NCBI GenBank assembly: GCA_030386875.1
Contig: CM059577.1
Location: 22,207,038-22,271,037 of the forward strand
Length of the DNA stretch: 64,000 nucleotides
Reading direction: 5' to 3'
Source: Morinoia aosen
Lineage: Eukaryota; Arthropoda; Malacostraca; Amphipoda; Talitridae
Below, piece after piece: positions 32,866 through 45,999 of the stretch; position 1 is the first letter of the stretch; each line of letters starts with the position of its first letter. A program made the translations under genes and the position numbers. Under the pieces are notes generated by a model. That model saw nothing but the letters and a program-made list of their open reading frames with translations, was not told the origin of the DNA and searched no databases.

Positions 32866-33170
32866 CCTCAGGGGGATACAATTATTGTATCCATGGGAAC
32901 TAGCGCTCCCAGGGGGACAATGTCAGGGCCCGAGCTGAGAGTTTTGTTGAAATAAAATGTTTTTGTTATGTTAAGGACCACCTTTTTTTCGGTTCACAGC
33001 TGTCTTGTTCTTCATCACGTACTACTTCCCTCTTCAACTTTGGTCTTATTTCATGATCTTCTTTCACAACTTACTGTTTCTAAGCCTTTCTGCGTAGATT
33101 CCGCGTTCCCTTAACTCCATACTAAATGGTGCCTTCCTCCTTCCTCTCTTTGCATCGCATTTGTTGCTGG
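32866..33170 (+). repeat. Dispersed repeat family 1, copy f
   Basis: The cleanest copy: GGGGGATACAATTATTGTAT, GGCCCGAGCTGAGAG, GGACCACCTTTTTTTCGG, GCGTAGATTCCGCGTTCCC and CATACTAAATGGTGCC. Confidence 0.75.
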
Positions 33171-33174
33171 GTAG

Positions 33175-35190
33175 GGAGGCTTAAACTAACGACTAATCTA
33201 ACGACTAATCTAATGTTTTTGAGCATCTTTGTTTTGGTAAGGGGGGCTGAAACTAACTTATGATCTACTATCAACTATAGCGTTTATGTGAAAGTTTCAT
33301 CTCTTCGTAAGCTCGTTGTGTTTCTCTTTTATCATTTCATCGCTAAGTCAGAGGTTTGAGGAAGCTGCAAACAGAGCATCAGTGACGATTTCAAAAGCTC
33401 TCCATTCAAATTTTAAAAAGAATCCTAATTGGAAAAACATATGTGTCGATTTTGCCACGATTGCTTTGTAGGCTATAATACTTTATCTTCTTCACTTGAA
33501 GGAGGGAGAGAGGGAGTGAAGTGCTTACTCAATGAATTATAGAGTTTCTCCTACTAGTCTGCTATTCGTTTTCTATTAACACCAGTAAAGCTGTATGCAC
33601 TGAGGTGAAAATATCTCGATTGCGGAACTGGGACCGAACCCCTTGTCCAAACAGTGATGCGTTACCTTCGCGCTATGGAACGCGCCGCCGAAAATTTCAA
33701 AAATCATAGAACAAATCCAAAGATTTCAATGCCTGTTCTGGACAGTAGCTCGTGCCGACAGAAGTTATTGGTAAAATACGAGCATAGCTCCCTTTAGCTC
33801 GTCTTGAATTCGCTCGCACTTTTGGAAACTGAAGCTGGACTTTCTTCCCTCGTAGCAATGTTGGAGGTATCATTTTGAATGTTTGTACAAAGCAGCTTTC
33901 TTCAGTTCATTACTTGTTAGTCCTACAATGTACGAAAGTTCTTTGATCGTAAATTCAATTTTGTATTGTACTATGTGTGCATGGTTGTGAGAGCTCTAAC
34001 GCAGCGGTGTACCAATGGATGTGTTCTCGTTTGAACTGCGGTGCGCCAGCGGGATTGCCAGTCCAAATTTCAAGGCGAGGAATCTGAGTCATGTCTTGGA
34101 ACTTTTGTCAGTGGTTTGTCTCAGTCTATGTGTGGAGCTACGGCCTGGTGCTTCTGATTTGTCCAACTTTTAATTATTATCTTCGTTAAAAATAATTCTA
34201 GTTCACAGTTTTACCAGGTCACCGGCAGGCTTTGCAATTGCAGGGTCGATGAGTCGGCTGCGAGTTATGCACTAAGTAATTTAAATTATTGGTGCTGTGC
34301 GTCTATTAGCAAATACATAAATACGTTGGCGTCCTAGTGCCATTGCACTCACGTGCCATTGCGTCAAAAGTACTCGCGTATTTCGTTTTGATATAGGTGT
34401 TCATTGGCATAAATACAAATCTACTAGTTTTTAGAAGAAAAATTGCAGGGAAGAAAAACTTAGTCGCGCCCATAACAAAAACTACGAATCAAACGATAGC
34501 ATATTTTTTTGGGGGGTTGGGGGAGGGGACACTCGGTTTTTCTATCTTCTGAAAAAGCAGTGCAGATACCGAACAACATGACGTGTGTGTGCTGGACGAC
34601 CCTCCGATGTGGCTGGGCAGGCCAAGCAGCCGGAGCTTGGTAGAGCCAAGGTGCGGCGGGGGGATGACTCGTTCAGGTTCACCTCTGAGGTACTCCTGCC
34701 TATGCAAATAGACTACCTAGTCAGGTGCGCTTGTGAGGCGCGCCTAACTCGTGTGCGCCTGTAGAGTACACCTATTGAGACGCATCTTCCACGTATGCCT
34801 ATTCAAGCTCACTTATACAAGGTAGATCTTCAAGGCAAAGCTGCATGGCATGCGTGTTGAGGTAAACATGCAAGGCATCCATGTTCGGAAAACTTGCTAT
34901 GTTTGCTTCTTCAGTTGGACTTACAATGTACGCCTTGTTTAGCTACACTTACGAACTGTGCCTGCTCGGGTAAACCTGAAAAATGAGCTTGTCCGCACAC
35001 AACTGCAGTGTGTGCCATTAGAGGCAGACTTGTAAAGCATACCTGATCAGGTGAGCACCAAGTTTGTCTTTTGGTCCTTCTTTTTGGTTCAATATTTGAT
35101 GCAATGAGCCCGGTGCACAGATCGACCTGCGAGGATTGACTGTCCAGAGACTTGTGTCTGTTTCTGGGTGTGAGTTTTTGGCATGTAAGT
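33175..35190. other. Intergenic stretch, no gene seen
   Basis: Holds the tRNA-like segment at 33,625-33,690. From 34,690 to 35,060 there are hints of an old, degraded repeat of Cys/Thr-like text that precedes the 13-bp array. Confidence 0.4.
33625..33690 (-). mobile_element. tRNA-like segment (SINE or tRNA pseudogene)
   Basis: The minus strand has TAGCGCGAAGG (A-box-like) followed about 35 nt later by GGGGTTCGGTCCC (T-arm/B-box-like). The anticodon arm does not pair cleanly, so it is not called a functional tRNA. Confidence 0.4.
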
Positions 35191-35194
35191 GCGT

Positions 35195-35400
35195 GTGTCC
35201 AGGCAGACCTGACGTCCAGACCTGACGTGCAGACCTGACGTGCAGACCTGACATGCAGATCTGACGTGCAGACCTGACGTGCAGACCTGACGTGCAGACC
35301 TGACGTGCAGACCTGACGGGCAGACCTGACGTGCAGACCTGACGGGCAGACCTGACGTGCAGACCTGACGTGCAGACCTGACGTGCAGACCTGACGTAGC
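35195..35400. repeat. 13-bp minisatellite
   Basis: About 15 units of CAGACCTGACGTG. Thirteen codons per three-unit cycle gives long minus-strand open frames, judged spurious. Confidence 0.95.
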
Positions 35401-35629
35401 GGCCTCCTGTCACCCCAAAAGTCGGTTCTCAATAAAACTAACGGAAACAACTAACCTTCCCCGTCGTAGTTAAATTTTATATTGCTGCACTCGAAGCCAC
35501 AAAAGTTTTCTGTTGTAAAGTGACAGAAGTTTTTGAGTTTGTTTTGGTGCCAAACGTTATCAAGTGAAGAATACTAAAGAGTTGGAAAACCTCGTTTTAT
35601 TTTCCCGCGTTGTTGGAGAGTCTTTCAGA

Positions 35630-37055
35630 TGTGGCCCAGCCAAGCCTGGTGTAGGTGTGTGTGGCCCAGCCAAGCCTGGTGCAGGTGTGTGGCCCAGCCA
35701 AGCCTGGTGTAGGTGTGTGTGGCCCAGCCAAGCCTGGTGCGGGTGTGTGTGGCCCAGCCAAGCCTGGTGCAGGTGTGGCCCAGCCAAGCCTGGTGCAGGT
35801 GTGTGGCCCAGTCAAGCCTGGTGCAGGTGTGACCCAGCCAAACCTGGTGCAGGTGTGTGGCCCAGCCAAGCCTGGTGCAGGTGTGGCCCAGCCAAGCCTG
35901 GTGTAGGTGTGTGTGGCCCAGCCAAGCCTGGTGCGGGTGTGTGTGGCCCAGCCAAGCCTGGTGCAGGTGTGGCCCAGCCAAGCCTGGTGCAGGTGTGTGG
36001 CCCAGCCAAGCCTGGTGCAGGTGTGTGGCCAAGTCAAGCCTGGTGCAGGTGTGTGTGGCCCAGCCAAGCCTGGTGCAGGTGTGGCCCAGTCAAGCCTGGT
36101 GCAGGTGTGTGTGGCCCAGCCAAGCCTGGTGCAGGTGTGGCCCAGCCAAGCCTGGTGCAGGTGTGTGGCCCAGCCAAGCCTGGTGCAGGTGTGTGTGGCC
36201 CAGCCAAGCCTGGTGCAGGTGTGTGGCCCAGTTAAGCCTGGTGCAGGTGTGTGTGGCCCAGCCAAGCCTGGTGCAGGTGTGGCCCAGCCAAGCCTGGTGC
36301 AGGTGTGTGGCCCAGTCAAGCCTGGTGCAGGTGTGTGTGGCCCAGCCAAGCCTGGTGCAGGTGTGGCCCAGCCAAGCCTGGTGCAGGTGTGTGGCCCAGC
36401 CAAGCCTGGTGCAGGTGTGGCCCAGCCAAGCCTGGTGCAGGTGTGTGGCCCAGCCAAGCCTGGTGCAGGTGTGGCCCAGCCAAGCCTGGTGCAGGTGTGG
36501 CCCAGCCAAGCCTGGTGCAGGTGTGGCCCAGCCAAGCCTGGTGCAGGTGTGTGGCCCAGCCAAGCCTGGTGCAGGTGTGGCCCAGCCAAGCCTGGTGCAG
36601 GTGTGGCCCAGCCAAGCCTGGTGCAGGTGTGGCCCAGCCAAGCCTGGTGCAGGTGTGGCCCAGCCAAGCCTGGTGCAGGTGTGGCCCAGCCAAGCCTGGT
36701 GCAGGTGTGGCCCAGCCAAGCCTGGTGCAGGTGTGGCCCAGCCAAGCCTGGTGCAGGTGTGGCCCAGCCAAGCCTGGTGCAGGTGTGGCCCAGCCAAGCC
36801 TGGTGCAGGTGTGGCCCAGCCAAGCCTGGTGCAGGTGTGGCCCAGCCAAGCCTGGTGCAGGTGTGGCCCAGCCAAGCCTGGTGCAGGTGTGGCCCAGCCA
36901 AGCCTGGTGCAGGTGTGGCCCAGCCAAGCCTGGTGCAGGTGTGGCCCAGCCAAGCCTGGTGCAGGTGTGGCCCAGCCAAGCCTGGGGCAGGTGTGTGGCC
37001 CAGCCAAGCCTGGTGCAGGTGTGGCCCAGCCAAGCCTGGTGCAGGTGTGGCCCAG
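35630..37055. repeat. 26-bp minisatellite (28- and 30-bp variants)
   Basis: About 54 units of GTGTGGCCCAGCCAAGCCTG plus GTGCAG, with extra GT dinucleotides in the first two thirds and homogeneous 26-bp units from ~36,560 to the end. Several frames are open on both strands (up to 478 codons); none is accepted as a gene. Confidence 0.97.
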
Positions 37056-37551
37056 GTTCGTTGTATTTAACATTTCAGAACATCTAATCCTTTTTCTGGA
37101 ATTTTCATTCTTGTTTGAGGACTACCCCACAATTGCATGCTATCAAGATAAATGAAGAAAAATGGTTTGAAAAATTACTGGGAAGCGCATTTTTTTACAT
37201 TATCAATATCCAGAAAAATGGTAAAAAAATTCCGATTCCTAGGAGAACCAGACTTATTTACAAATACGATGTTCATTCTGTACAGCAGGTGAGAACACGA
37301 GTCTCTCCCCCATGTTCAGGACTTCTGAAGACCTTACATGGTTGTAGCGGTACAGCTGGCAGCCCTACCTCTTCTGAGTGGATTTGGCTACCTGCTACAG
37401 CTCGGGGCTTAGCTAAGTCTTCTCAGATAAACTTACGCTGAAAGCTGTGTGACTGTGATGTAAGGGCACGGGTCACGACTTTTGGATCGAGTTCACTTTA
37501 TACAGTTATACAGTCTGGAATATGATCAAATACTACAAATTTTTCACTTAA

Positions 37552-37745
37552 ATTCATCCAAGTCAAGTTCAATTTAATTCGAGTCAAGTTCAATTTAATT
37601 CGAGTCAAGTTCAATTTAATCCAAGTCAAGTTAAATTTAATCCAAGTCAAGTTAAATTTTATCCAAGTCAAGTTCAATTTAGTCGAAGTAAAGTTCAATT
37701 TAGTCGAAGTAAAGTTGAAAATAATTCAAATCAAGTTCAAATTAA
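37552..37745. repeat. 21-bp minisatellite
   Basis: About nine units built on CAAGTCAAGTTCAATTTAAT plus C, degrading at the right end. Confidence 0.92.
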
Positions 37746-37945
37746 TCCCTAAGTCAAATTCCCATTAATCCAATTCTAAGTTAAGTTAAGAATGGACATA
37801 ATCACTCGTTAATTAATTCGAGAGTTTTTTGCATTAAATATGTATCTATTGGATGTGATCAGCGAGACAATAGTTTTTCCTTTTTGCAAGAAATATTTAA
37901 ATTTCTGCCGGTGCATATGTTGCCATCTAAAGACAAGCTGTCGTA

Positions 37946-38836
37946 AAATGTGCGAAGTACCCAGCATCAGGAGGCGGAGTGTGATTCAGGTATTAGCGGC
38001 ATAAAAAATACAAGACAATTATGAAAACTTCGTATGAGACTACACATTAAAGTTGTTTCAAAATTCTACATTACTGGCAGTACGCATTCATTCAAGTATT
38101 TCTATTAAAAAATTATGTTACACATGCACTTAGAAGTATCGAGGATTTATTTACACTCACAAAGAGATTTATATGCGTGAAATTCCATTTCATAACGTAT
38201 TCATATATATGAAATCATACACATGCAACTACATAAGATTACTATTGGGCGATCTGTAGATTGAATCTTCAAAAGAAATATACAAATGCGATTCACTGAG
38301 TACTTATGTACGATACCGTTTGATTGCAATATATATGAGTACATTACTACACAGATATATTCCTGCGTTAGCAATAAAAATGTTTTCGCCATCCCTTCAA
38401 ACCAATAGGCCGAGGCAAATATATCATCTCTGTCGATGAAACAAATTGTAAATTTTTAGAAAAATCGTTAAAACTTGAAAAAAAGACTTCGTTACCATAT
38501 TTCTTTCAAAGGTTAAATCTCCATATCGTCCAATGGTAATCTTATGTAGTTGCATGCACATATGATTTAATATATGCGATAAAATGGAATTTCACGCATA
38601 TAAAACTCTTATGATTGTAAATAAATCCTCTACACTACAATGTGTATGTGTAACATAAAATTAACTTTTGAGCAAGAATATTTGAACGGATGCACACTGT
38701 CATTAATGTAGAGTTTTAAAACAACTTCAGTGAATAGTATAATACGAAGTTTTTGTAATTAACTTAATTGTATCCTTTACGCCAATCAAAGATCTGAATC
38801 ACACTCTGCCTCCTGGTGCTGGGTACTTCGCACATT
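37946..38836. mobile_element. Foldback element with ~340-bp inverted arms
   Basis: The left arm 37,946-38,285 and right arm 38,500-38,836 are diverged reverse complements. Anchors include AATGTGCGAAGTACCCAGCA, GGAGTGTGATTCAG (with one change) and GCAACTACATAAGATTAC. The loop is about 215 bp and AT-rich. There is no open frame of note, so it is non-autonomous. No clear target duplication was found. Confidence 0.75.
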
Positions 38837-39246
38837 ACTTGTGCACTTGAGTAAGGTTGTAAGTAGCAGAGTTAAAAAACACTTTGCTGCTCAAAAAAAT
38901 AATTTTATCTTTCCTACAGGAGTGAAATAGTAACATCATGTTGATATTTTACCTCGTATGCTAAAATTTCTTTGAAAAATAAGATGTTGCAATAATTGAA
39001 ATGCTGTTCTTTCACACAGATACGTAAATGAGCTCTTTACCTAGTAGTAAGTCGGTAGTGAACGTGTTAAAGCATTTTTATGTGCGTCACAGAGAGACTG
39101 AAGAAACGGACACAAAACAAACATATAAATAAATAAATTGATAAACACGCCAACGGTATTATTAAGTAAGATTTCTGCATGTTCATTTGGGAATTGGAAA
39201 TTTAATGAAAATTAAAGCACAAAATATGCGATATGATAAAACATGC

Positions 39247-39332
39247 AGTGACGACCCTTGTCCAACAAGCAAACATCGGCTGTCACGATGTGAGAAAACA
39301 CTCATGATCATATGAACTATATATACGTGTGT
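39247..39332. repeat. Dispersed repeat family 4, copy 1
   Basis: CAGTGACGACCCTTGTCCAA and following text matches 39,900-39,985 in direct orientation, about 650 bp apart. Also AGCAAAC and GAAAACAC. Confidence 0.6.
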
Positions 39333-39899
39333 AGGGGACAGTTACTTCAACAATACTGGTTAGTTTTTTCTACAAATATATCAAATGAATCAGGATACGA
39401 TTTTAACCACGAGCAAATATATGTACATACATGAAAACATTCGTTACAAACTAAAACTCGAGAGCTTCTCGGCACGCACATTGCAGCATCACTTGCTCCT
39501 CAAAATTGGAATCTATTTTTTTGCTATCATTTGCTTAGAATATTTAATGTACGAATGTGTTCGATTTGCTTCAGTTTTACTGAATTTAAAAGAAGTGATT
39601 CTAATACCCTATTTAATTTAAAAACGACGGAATAAAATGTTATGTGGTTGCTATCACTTGTCGCATAAAGCAACCAGCAGAAGTCACTCGGGCCGTCCAA
39701 CAAACAAGCGATGAGCAGAATATGCAAGCGATGAGCAGAAAATTGAATTTTCAAACATATGTGCGCATAAAAAAATAAAATGATAAAATCAATGACCAAA
39801 CTTTTTAGGAATTAGAAACAACATCTATGAGTTCCAAAACTGAAGTGTGAACATGAAATCCTGGTCTATAAACAGATACACGACAGACAGAGATTGATG

Positions 39900-39985
39900 C
39901 AGTGACGACCCTTGTCCAATAAGCAAACTTGTCTTCCATGATGTGTGAAAACACACCTGATCATAAGAGCGATGTATACGTTGAG
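39900..39985. repeat. Dispersed repeat family 4, copy 2
   Basis: Direct repeat of 39,247-39,332. The spacing suggests the two could be terminal direct repeats of a small element, but nothing between them supports that. Confidence 0.55.
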
Positions 39986-40256
39986 TATTATCCCAAGAAT
40001 GAAAATAGCCCAGAAGAAAATGCGATCATTGGCTTTCATCGTACATGGAAACTTCATTTTAGCTCAGATCAGATCCACCAGACCCTTTAACAGCGAACGA
40101 TGCGTTCTTGATGAAAAACATTTTGGCTTGACTTTTACTTCACGTAAAAACAGTCCTGAGCAAGGGTAAGACGTCGTGTTAGAATCACAAGCGAATCCTA
40201 CGACAATTTTTTTCCTACAACCATACCCAAGCCTTACATGGTTTGTGAAGCAACTT

Positions 40257-40442
40257 TCACGATGAATTTAATAATTATAACTGGGATAAACGCGGGAATT
40301 TTAAAGCCGTTTGTTTAAATAAAATCCTATTTATATAGCGCACCACCTTGAATTTACGCTACTTCCAGACTTTGAATAAGAACTAAAAATGAAAAATTGA
40401 AGCTGACGCAATGAGTTCATGACGTCAGCATGCAGAATAGCT
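40257..40442. repeat. Dispersed repeat family 3, copy 1
   Basis: Shares ACGCTACTTCCAGAC, GCTGACGCA and GACGTCAGCATGCAG with 42,270-42,445, same order and orientation. Confidence 0.65.
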
Positions 40443-40897
40443 TGGGTAAGTAATTGGAAGTAATTTATTAGGTAAATAATCAGAAGCAAGTTAATGTTCA
40501 CATTTTATTGTGGTAGAGACGGGTATACAACTGAAGGGGTAGCCGATGACACCTTAACTAACACCGAGAAGCACAAGGCTGTCCGTTTGATTTATGAGCA
40601 CACTAAAAAGTTTTTACACCTAATTTTGAGACACAAAAATATTCGACACCTAATTTTGATTTGATTTTCGGCTTGCCCGCACACGTTACACCTAGGGAGA
40701 GTCGCAGCTGCGGGGCAAAGCCCGGGTGTGAGCTTACGCAATGAACTCAATTGCGTAGATAAATTCATCACTAAAACAAGGCAGCTGAGAAGGTCATTTG
40801 GAAAAAAAATGTTTAAATTCTTTCACATGTCATGTGCCGTTCTTCGACATGAAACATGAAGTTGCCTTAAAATGATGAGAGTGAACGATAACTGTAG

Positions 40898-41535
40898 GTT
40901 GCGGCACACGCACTGCAGGTTGCGGCACACGCACTGCAGGTTGCGGCACACGCACTGCAGGTTGCGTGCGGCACACGCACAGCAGGTCGCGGCACACGCA
41001 CTGCAGGTTGCGGCACACGCACTGCAGATTGCGGCACACGCACTGCAGGTTGCGGCACACACACTGCAGGTTGCGTGCGGCACACGCACAGCAGGTCGCG
41101 GCACACGCACTGCAGGTTGCGGCACACGCTCTGCAGATTGCGGCACCCTCACTGCAGGTCGCGGCACACGCACTGCAGGTCGCGGCACACGCACTGCAGG
41201 TTGCGGCACACGCACTGCAGGTCGCGGCACACGCTCTGCAGATTGCGGCACATGCACTGCAGGTCGCGTCACACGCACTGCAGATCGGGGCACACGCACT
41301 GCAGATCGCGGCACACGCACTGCAGGTCGCGGCACACGCACTGCAGGTCGCGACACACGCACTGCAGGTCGCGGCACACGCACTGCAGGTCGCGGCACAC
41401 GCTCTGCAGATTGCGGCACACGCTCTGCAGATTGCGGCACACGCACTGCAGATCGGGGCACACGCACTGCAGATCGCGGCACACGCACTGCAGGTCGCGG
41501 CACACGCACTCCTGATCGCGGCACACGCTCCGCCT
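40898..41535. repeat. 21-bp GC-rich minisatellite
   Basis: About 30 units of GCACTGCAGGTCGCGGCACA plus C, with GATTGCGG and ~25-bp variants. It is open in up to five frames (His/Arg- or Cys/Ala-rich), all artefacts. It is CpG-dense in an AT-rich neighbourhood. Confidence 0.96.
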
Positions 41536-41539
41536 TCGA

Positions 41540-44500
41540 AATTAAGTTTCACATAATTCACCATGAGTCCTTGTACAATACTTCAATCAACATTATTTAT
41601 CACATTTTCATAATTACTGATATTTTTGCCCGTAAATATCTTCGTGAAGTTATTGTCATCCAAATTGGGGCGACAGGTTCATCTAAGTTCACCGTGTTCT
41701 CGGTAATAGAAGAGGTCAGTGGATTACTGTGGTGAAGTGAAATCAACTATTTATGAACATGTAATTTTGTCATGTTCTGAACTCGTTTTATCTGACCAAT
41801 AACGAGTAGTTAAATTTGAACTTCAGTTATTTTTTAATTTATTATAAAATTCCTAATAAGCATGACATGCAATTCTGATACACGCTACAATGAAGGCATA
41901 TCACTAGAGGGGGAGGGGCGATGGGGAAACTATCGGGGAATATTTGTGATGCTCAGCCCCCTGGCTAACTACAGCCCCTAATTACCCTAAATCAGAGCCA
42001 AATTTACCTAGATTTTGGTTCATTGCACTCTAATAGATGGGATTTTATGTCAACTCAACGAGCGTTACACTAGCACGTCTCGTGGCTGAATGGGACCACA
42101 CAATCGTAATGTCTTCAACATTGACAACAATAATTCATGATACGTGTGAGTAATGTCATTTATAAAAAGGATGATTCACATTATTGAGGAATGACTTCCA
42201 GTTTTTGCACACATGCAAAATTTAGAGGACATACCCCACTGCATGGACTGCAAAGTAATTTCCACTATGAATTTAAAAATTTCTGCTGGGAAATACGGGG
42301 GAGTTTTGGAACTGCTTATTTAAATTGAAGCGACCATATTTTCACTGTGCATCGCCTTGAACTTTGCGCTACTTCCAGACATTGAATACGAAGAAGAAAT
42401 TGAACGTCGTCAGCTGACGCATTAAGCTGATGACATCAGCATGCAGCAAACTATATACTATCACCTAGACCTAGAGGGTAAGGCAGAGCTGGAGGGCGAG
42501 GGAGAGGGGATGCCTATATGACTACAGTAACTGACGAGTTCAAAAGTCTCCTAACGTTACGAGGGCTGCTATATTTAAATGTTAAAGCTACACCAAACTC
42601 AGCACGAAAATCTAGCACCGACAAAGCAACTTGGTAACTGCTTTAACACCGGCGAGTTGCAAGTCAACGTGTCAAAAAACGCAAGCTTTTGAATTTTTGT
42701 TAGTTTCCGCTTTTAGGTAGGTTCTATCCACGAGTACAACGGGTCGTTTGTTGTTCGGAAGAGATACTTGGGATCAACGAATGTTCTTTGGAATTTAAGA
42801 GATGCTTCAAACCTTCTGTTAGAGTAACATGTGTAGGGGAATTATATCTCATGGGGCTTCAACTGTTTTTTCTATGTTGACACGATGGTATTGAGATTCT
42901 GATAATACATGCAAATATAACGCTATTTTGTTGTGAATCATGAGCAGCTACTTTTGGTACATTCTATCAAAGAAACAACAACATTCCAGAAAGTTATTCG
43001 TGTTCCAAAATTAAAATCATCAAATTTTCTGAGGAAAAAGTCTAATGCCACCACCATGGATTTCAGTTCTTACTGACTGATGACCGTCGAACAAAATCTA
43101 CATTCGTCAAAAAATTGAAAGCAAGACAGAATACAAAAACTAAATTTCACAAAATACGGTGGCTCAGGGCTGTTAGAAATTTTTCATCATAAGCCAAATG
43201 TTGTCTGCGTTAAATCATTATCCATTATTCATCCACACAGAATATTTCTTATTTCATACATCAACATATATCATGAAATCTCGAATTTGTACTAGATTTA
43301 TGCGACTTTTTTGCTTGAACATTCCATCAACTAGGCAAAGCTTGCACTCATCATGTCTTCAAACTTCAATCAGCTTGCAATACTAACTAAATGCTCAATT
43401 TGAACTCAGCGCAGTCTGTGAAGAGTTGAAATGCTTCAATGATCGTGTAAATATTTTCTGTTTTCTTCTTTTCTTTGTAATAAAACCTACGTAAGAACGT
43501 ACACTACTATACCGCATTTTTCTGTGTCCTCTTTCGCAACTACGAAAAGAAACTAACTATACTCCGAAGCTTACAAAAATACTTCACCTACTACTCATAT
43601 ATTTACAATAGCATTTATTTTAGGCTCGAAAGACGCTGATCATTTTCTCGAGACATAAAACATTATAGGAAGCTTTTGGTTGAGAAGTCCAAACTTAGCT
43701 TAGCGGGCCTCGGGCGCAACCGATTTTAACAGTTCTAACGGTCGCCACCGGTCGTCGCGCCCTACACAGCACTGCCCTCAAAGCCGGCTCTTGTGTGAAG
43801 GTTGCGGAGGAAGAACCATTTAGAAACATCTCCATGTACACATAGCAATATAGAATTGTGCCCAATGAAACTCCTCTCTCTCCTCTCCTTCCACCTGAGA
43901 GATCTATCCTATATCCCTAAGCAGTTTCGGGAGCGGGAGAATGTAAAAAGAGCTTATGAGTCTTCAATTAACCTATGAATAAAAGACCTTATTAATAATT
44001 GTCGAGCAAATGGGTTTCATTATCATAAAGAGCTGGGTATTACACGGCCGAGCGGTATTGACTGCTAGGTGGGTAGGATAAGTTGGGGTTTTTATCTATC
44101 GGAAATTTGAGTTGGTAAAACTTGTGTCCATCTTCGGCGAGCGGCGGTTTTTGGCACAGACCGGGCATTTCTGTCAGAAGCCTCATGTAAAATTTAAATA
44201 AGATTTCATCCCATGTTACACGGAAAACTTATTTAAAATGAATAATTACTACTTATGTAATGGTATTCATTGCAGGAGCACACAAAGTGATATAGAGCCT
44301 GTTCTCGGCCAAAGTTAGGTGCTGCAGGGTTTTGCACGATGTTGCTACCACCAAAAATTAGTCAACGCCGACATCAACGGTCCTAGCTTCTTTATTATAA
44401 CTTTGTCCAGAAATTTGGGCAAAATCACATAGCTACCTTTATTCACATCTTTCAAAAAGACATTTCCTAACACTTTTTGTGGAAAGTCACCAAACATTCT

Positions 44501-45996
44501 AAAAAAACATTCTAGAGTCACGATACATTCTCCCTATATGTAAGTTCTTGAATTTTAACGCAATAAGTGACTGAATAAAAGATTTTGCGATTCGTATGCC
44601 TACTTCCCGAGGTGGTAGCCTTACTTTGAAATACTGACCCTGTAGATCAACAAAGTTGCGATGGCATAGGAAGCACACAGAGGTAGGTGACACTCCCCAT
44701 TTGAACGTAGGTAACACGCGTAGAACCCATACACGGATATTAATGTAATCCTTACATGCTAGGAAAAGCTCATGATCAGCCTATAGGTCACAACAATTGT
44801 TTTACAATAAACAACGACTTCAGGGTCGCAAAAACGGGCCGCATAAAGCGGCAAGAAACTTAGATTTTGAAGTATTGAGCAACGCTGAATTAGCGAGTCG
44901 TAGCCTATATACACTGGGAGCTGGCATTGATGGGAATTGGTAGGGGGAGGATGGGACTTACGCTTGAAACATGAGAGGATGTTTATTACATTTGTTACCA
45001 TGTAGAACTGATGCAAATTACGTTCTAGAGACCACGTAGAAAACCAATGAGTTACGTTTGAGAAAACGTGTATAGGGTATGAGAACTTTTAAGGTAATGT
45101 GGAATGAATGGGGATTACGTCCGGGGTGTTAAAGAAATCCTGGACTGGGGTTCATTAAATAGGATTGCGCTTTTCCTTACGACGTGAGTTCGTCCGAGCC
45201 AAAGAAATCACCTTTATGAGGCACAATAAGTCTCAACTCGGTGCGTCGATGTTGCTCATAGTAGATACCGTTTTCCACGTGTTCTGATGTACAAAAGCTT
45301 CTTAGATTGCGTTAGGTTGGCAATGGGGGAACAACTATTTGATAAATTTACAAGCAAGCATAATTGTGCTGCTATATGGCCTAGGCAAAACCTACGTGCT
45401 CTTCTCGCTTGAATAACGTTTTCTCAAAATACTGAATCAATCGAGGTACATTTCGTTCTCAATGGCGAACAACACCATCAGAGCGTAGATTCGTAATGGA
45501 AGAAATGGATGACAGGTATTCCGATTTCGTAGAAGAAGTAAGCGCAAAATAAAGTAAAATCACCCTGCTGTCTCAAACTTGCGAGTGGTAGCATGCACGC
45601 CGTCTGTTTGGTATGTGAGCCCGAACGGCGCACGGCTGCGAGAGTACATGGTGGGCGGTGCGAGTTCTGCATCCAGCGATGCGTAAAAAATTATAGGACA
45701 AGAAACGAAATTTGTTCATGACCATTCAATGCTGCCACCAGGTCCTTTATTGTTCAAGACGTCCTCATTACTTTAAATAACTGTTCGAGTTGCCCAGAGA
45801 AGCAAAGTTTGGACCCAAGACCGCCGTATTTTATGAGAGCAGACACCGCTACGTTTTTGAGACAGCCATCATGGAGCAGGGATGAAACACGATGGTTGAA
45901 AATGAACACCAGTGAAGTCTGATCCCAGAAAATTACCTGTGGTTCTCTTGCTGCCATATTCATCGGGACGCCTCACTCGTAAAGAGTGGGACAACA
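41540..45996. other. Intergenic stretch, no gene seen
   Basis: Only the family 3 repeat copy at 42,270-42,445 is identifiable. Short open frames here have no recognisable products. Confidence 0.4.
42270..42445. repeat. Dispersed repeat family 3, copy 2
   Basis: Diverged copy of 40,257-40,442, with TGCGCTACTTCCAGAC and GACATCAGCATGCAG. Confidence 0.65.
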
Positions 45997-45999
45997 TTA

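Noticed and set aside
33625-33690. Functional tRNA gene
   Set aside because: Box-like elements are present but the anticodon stem and acceptor stem do not pair convincingly.
35597-37155. Open frames of 200-478 codons on both strands in the 26-bp array
   Set aside because: Up to four overlapping frames are open simultaneously; composition follows the unit, with no start context or conserved domain.
40823-41735. His/Arg- and Cys-rich frames in the 40.9-kb array
   Set aside because: Five frames are open at once in a 21-bp repeat; no flanking splice sites or homology are recognised.
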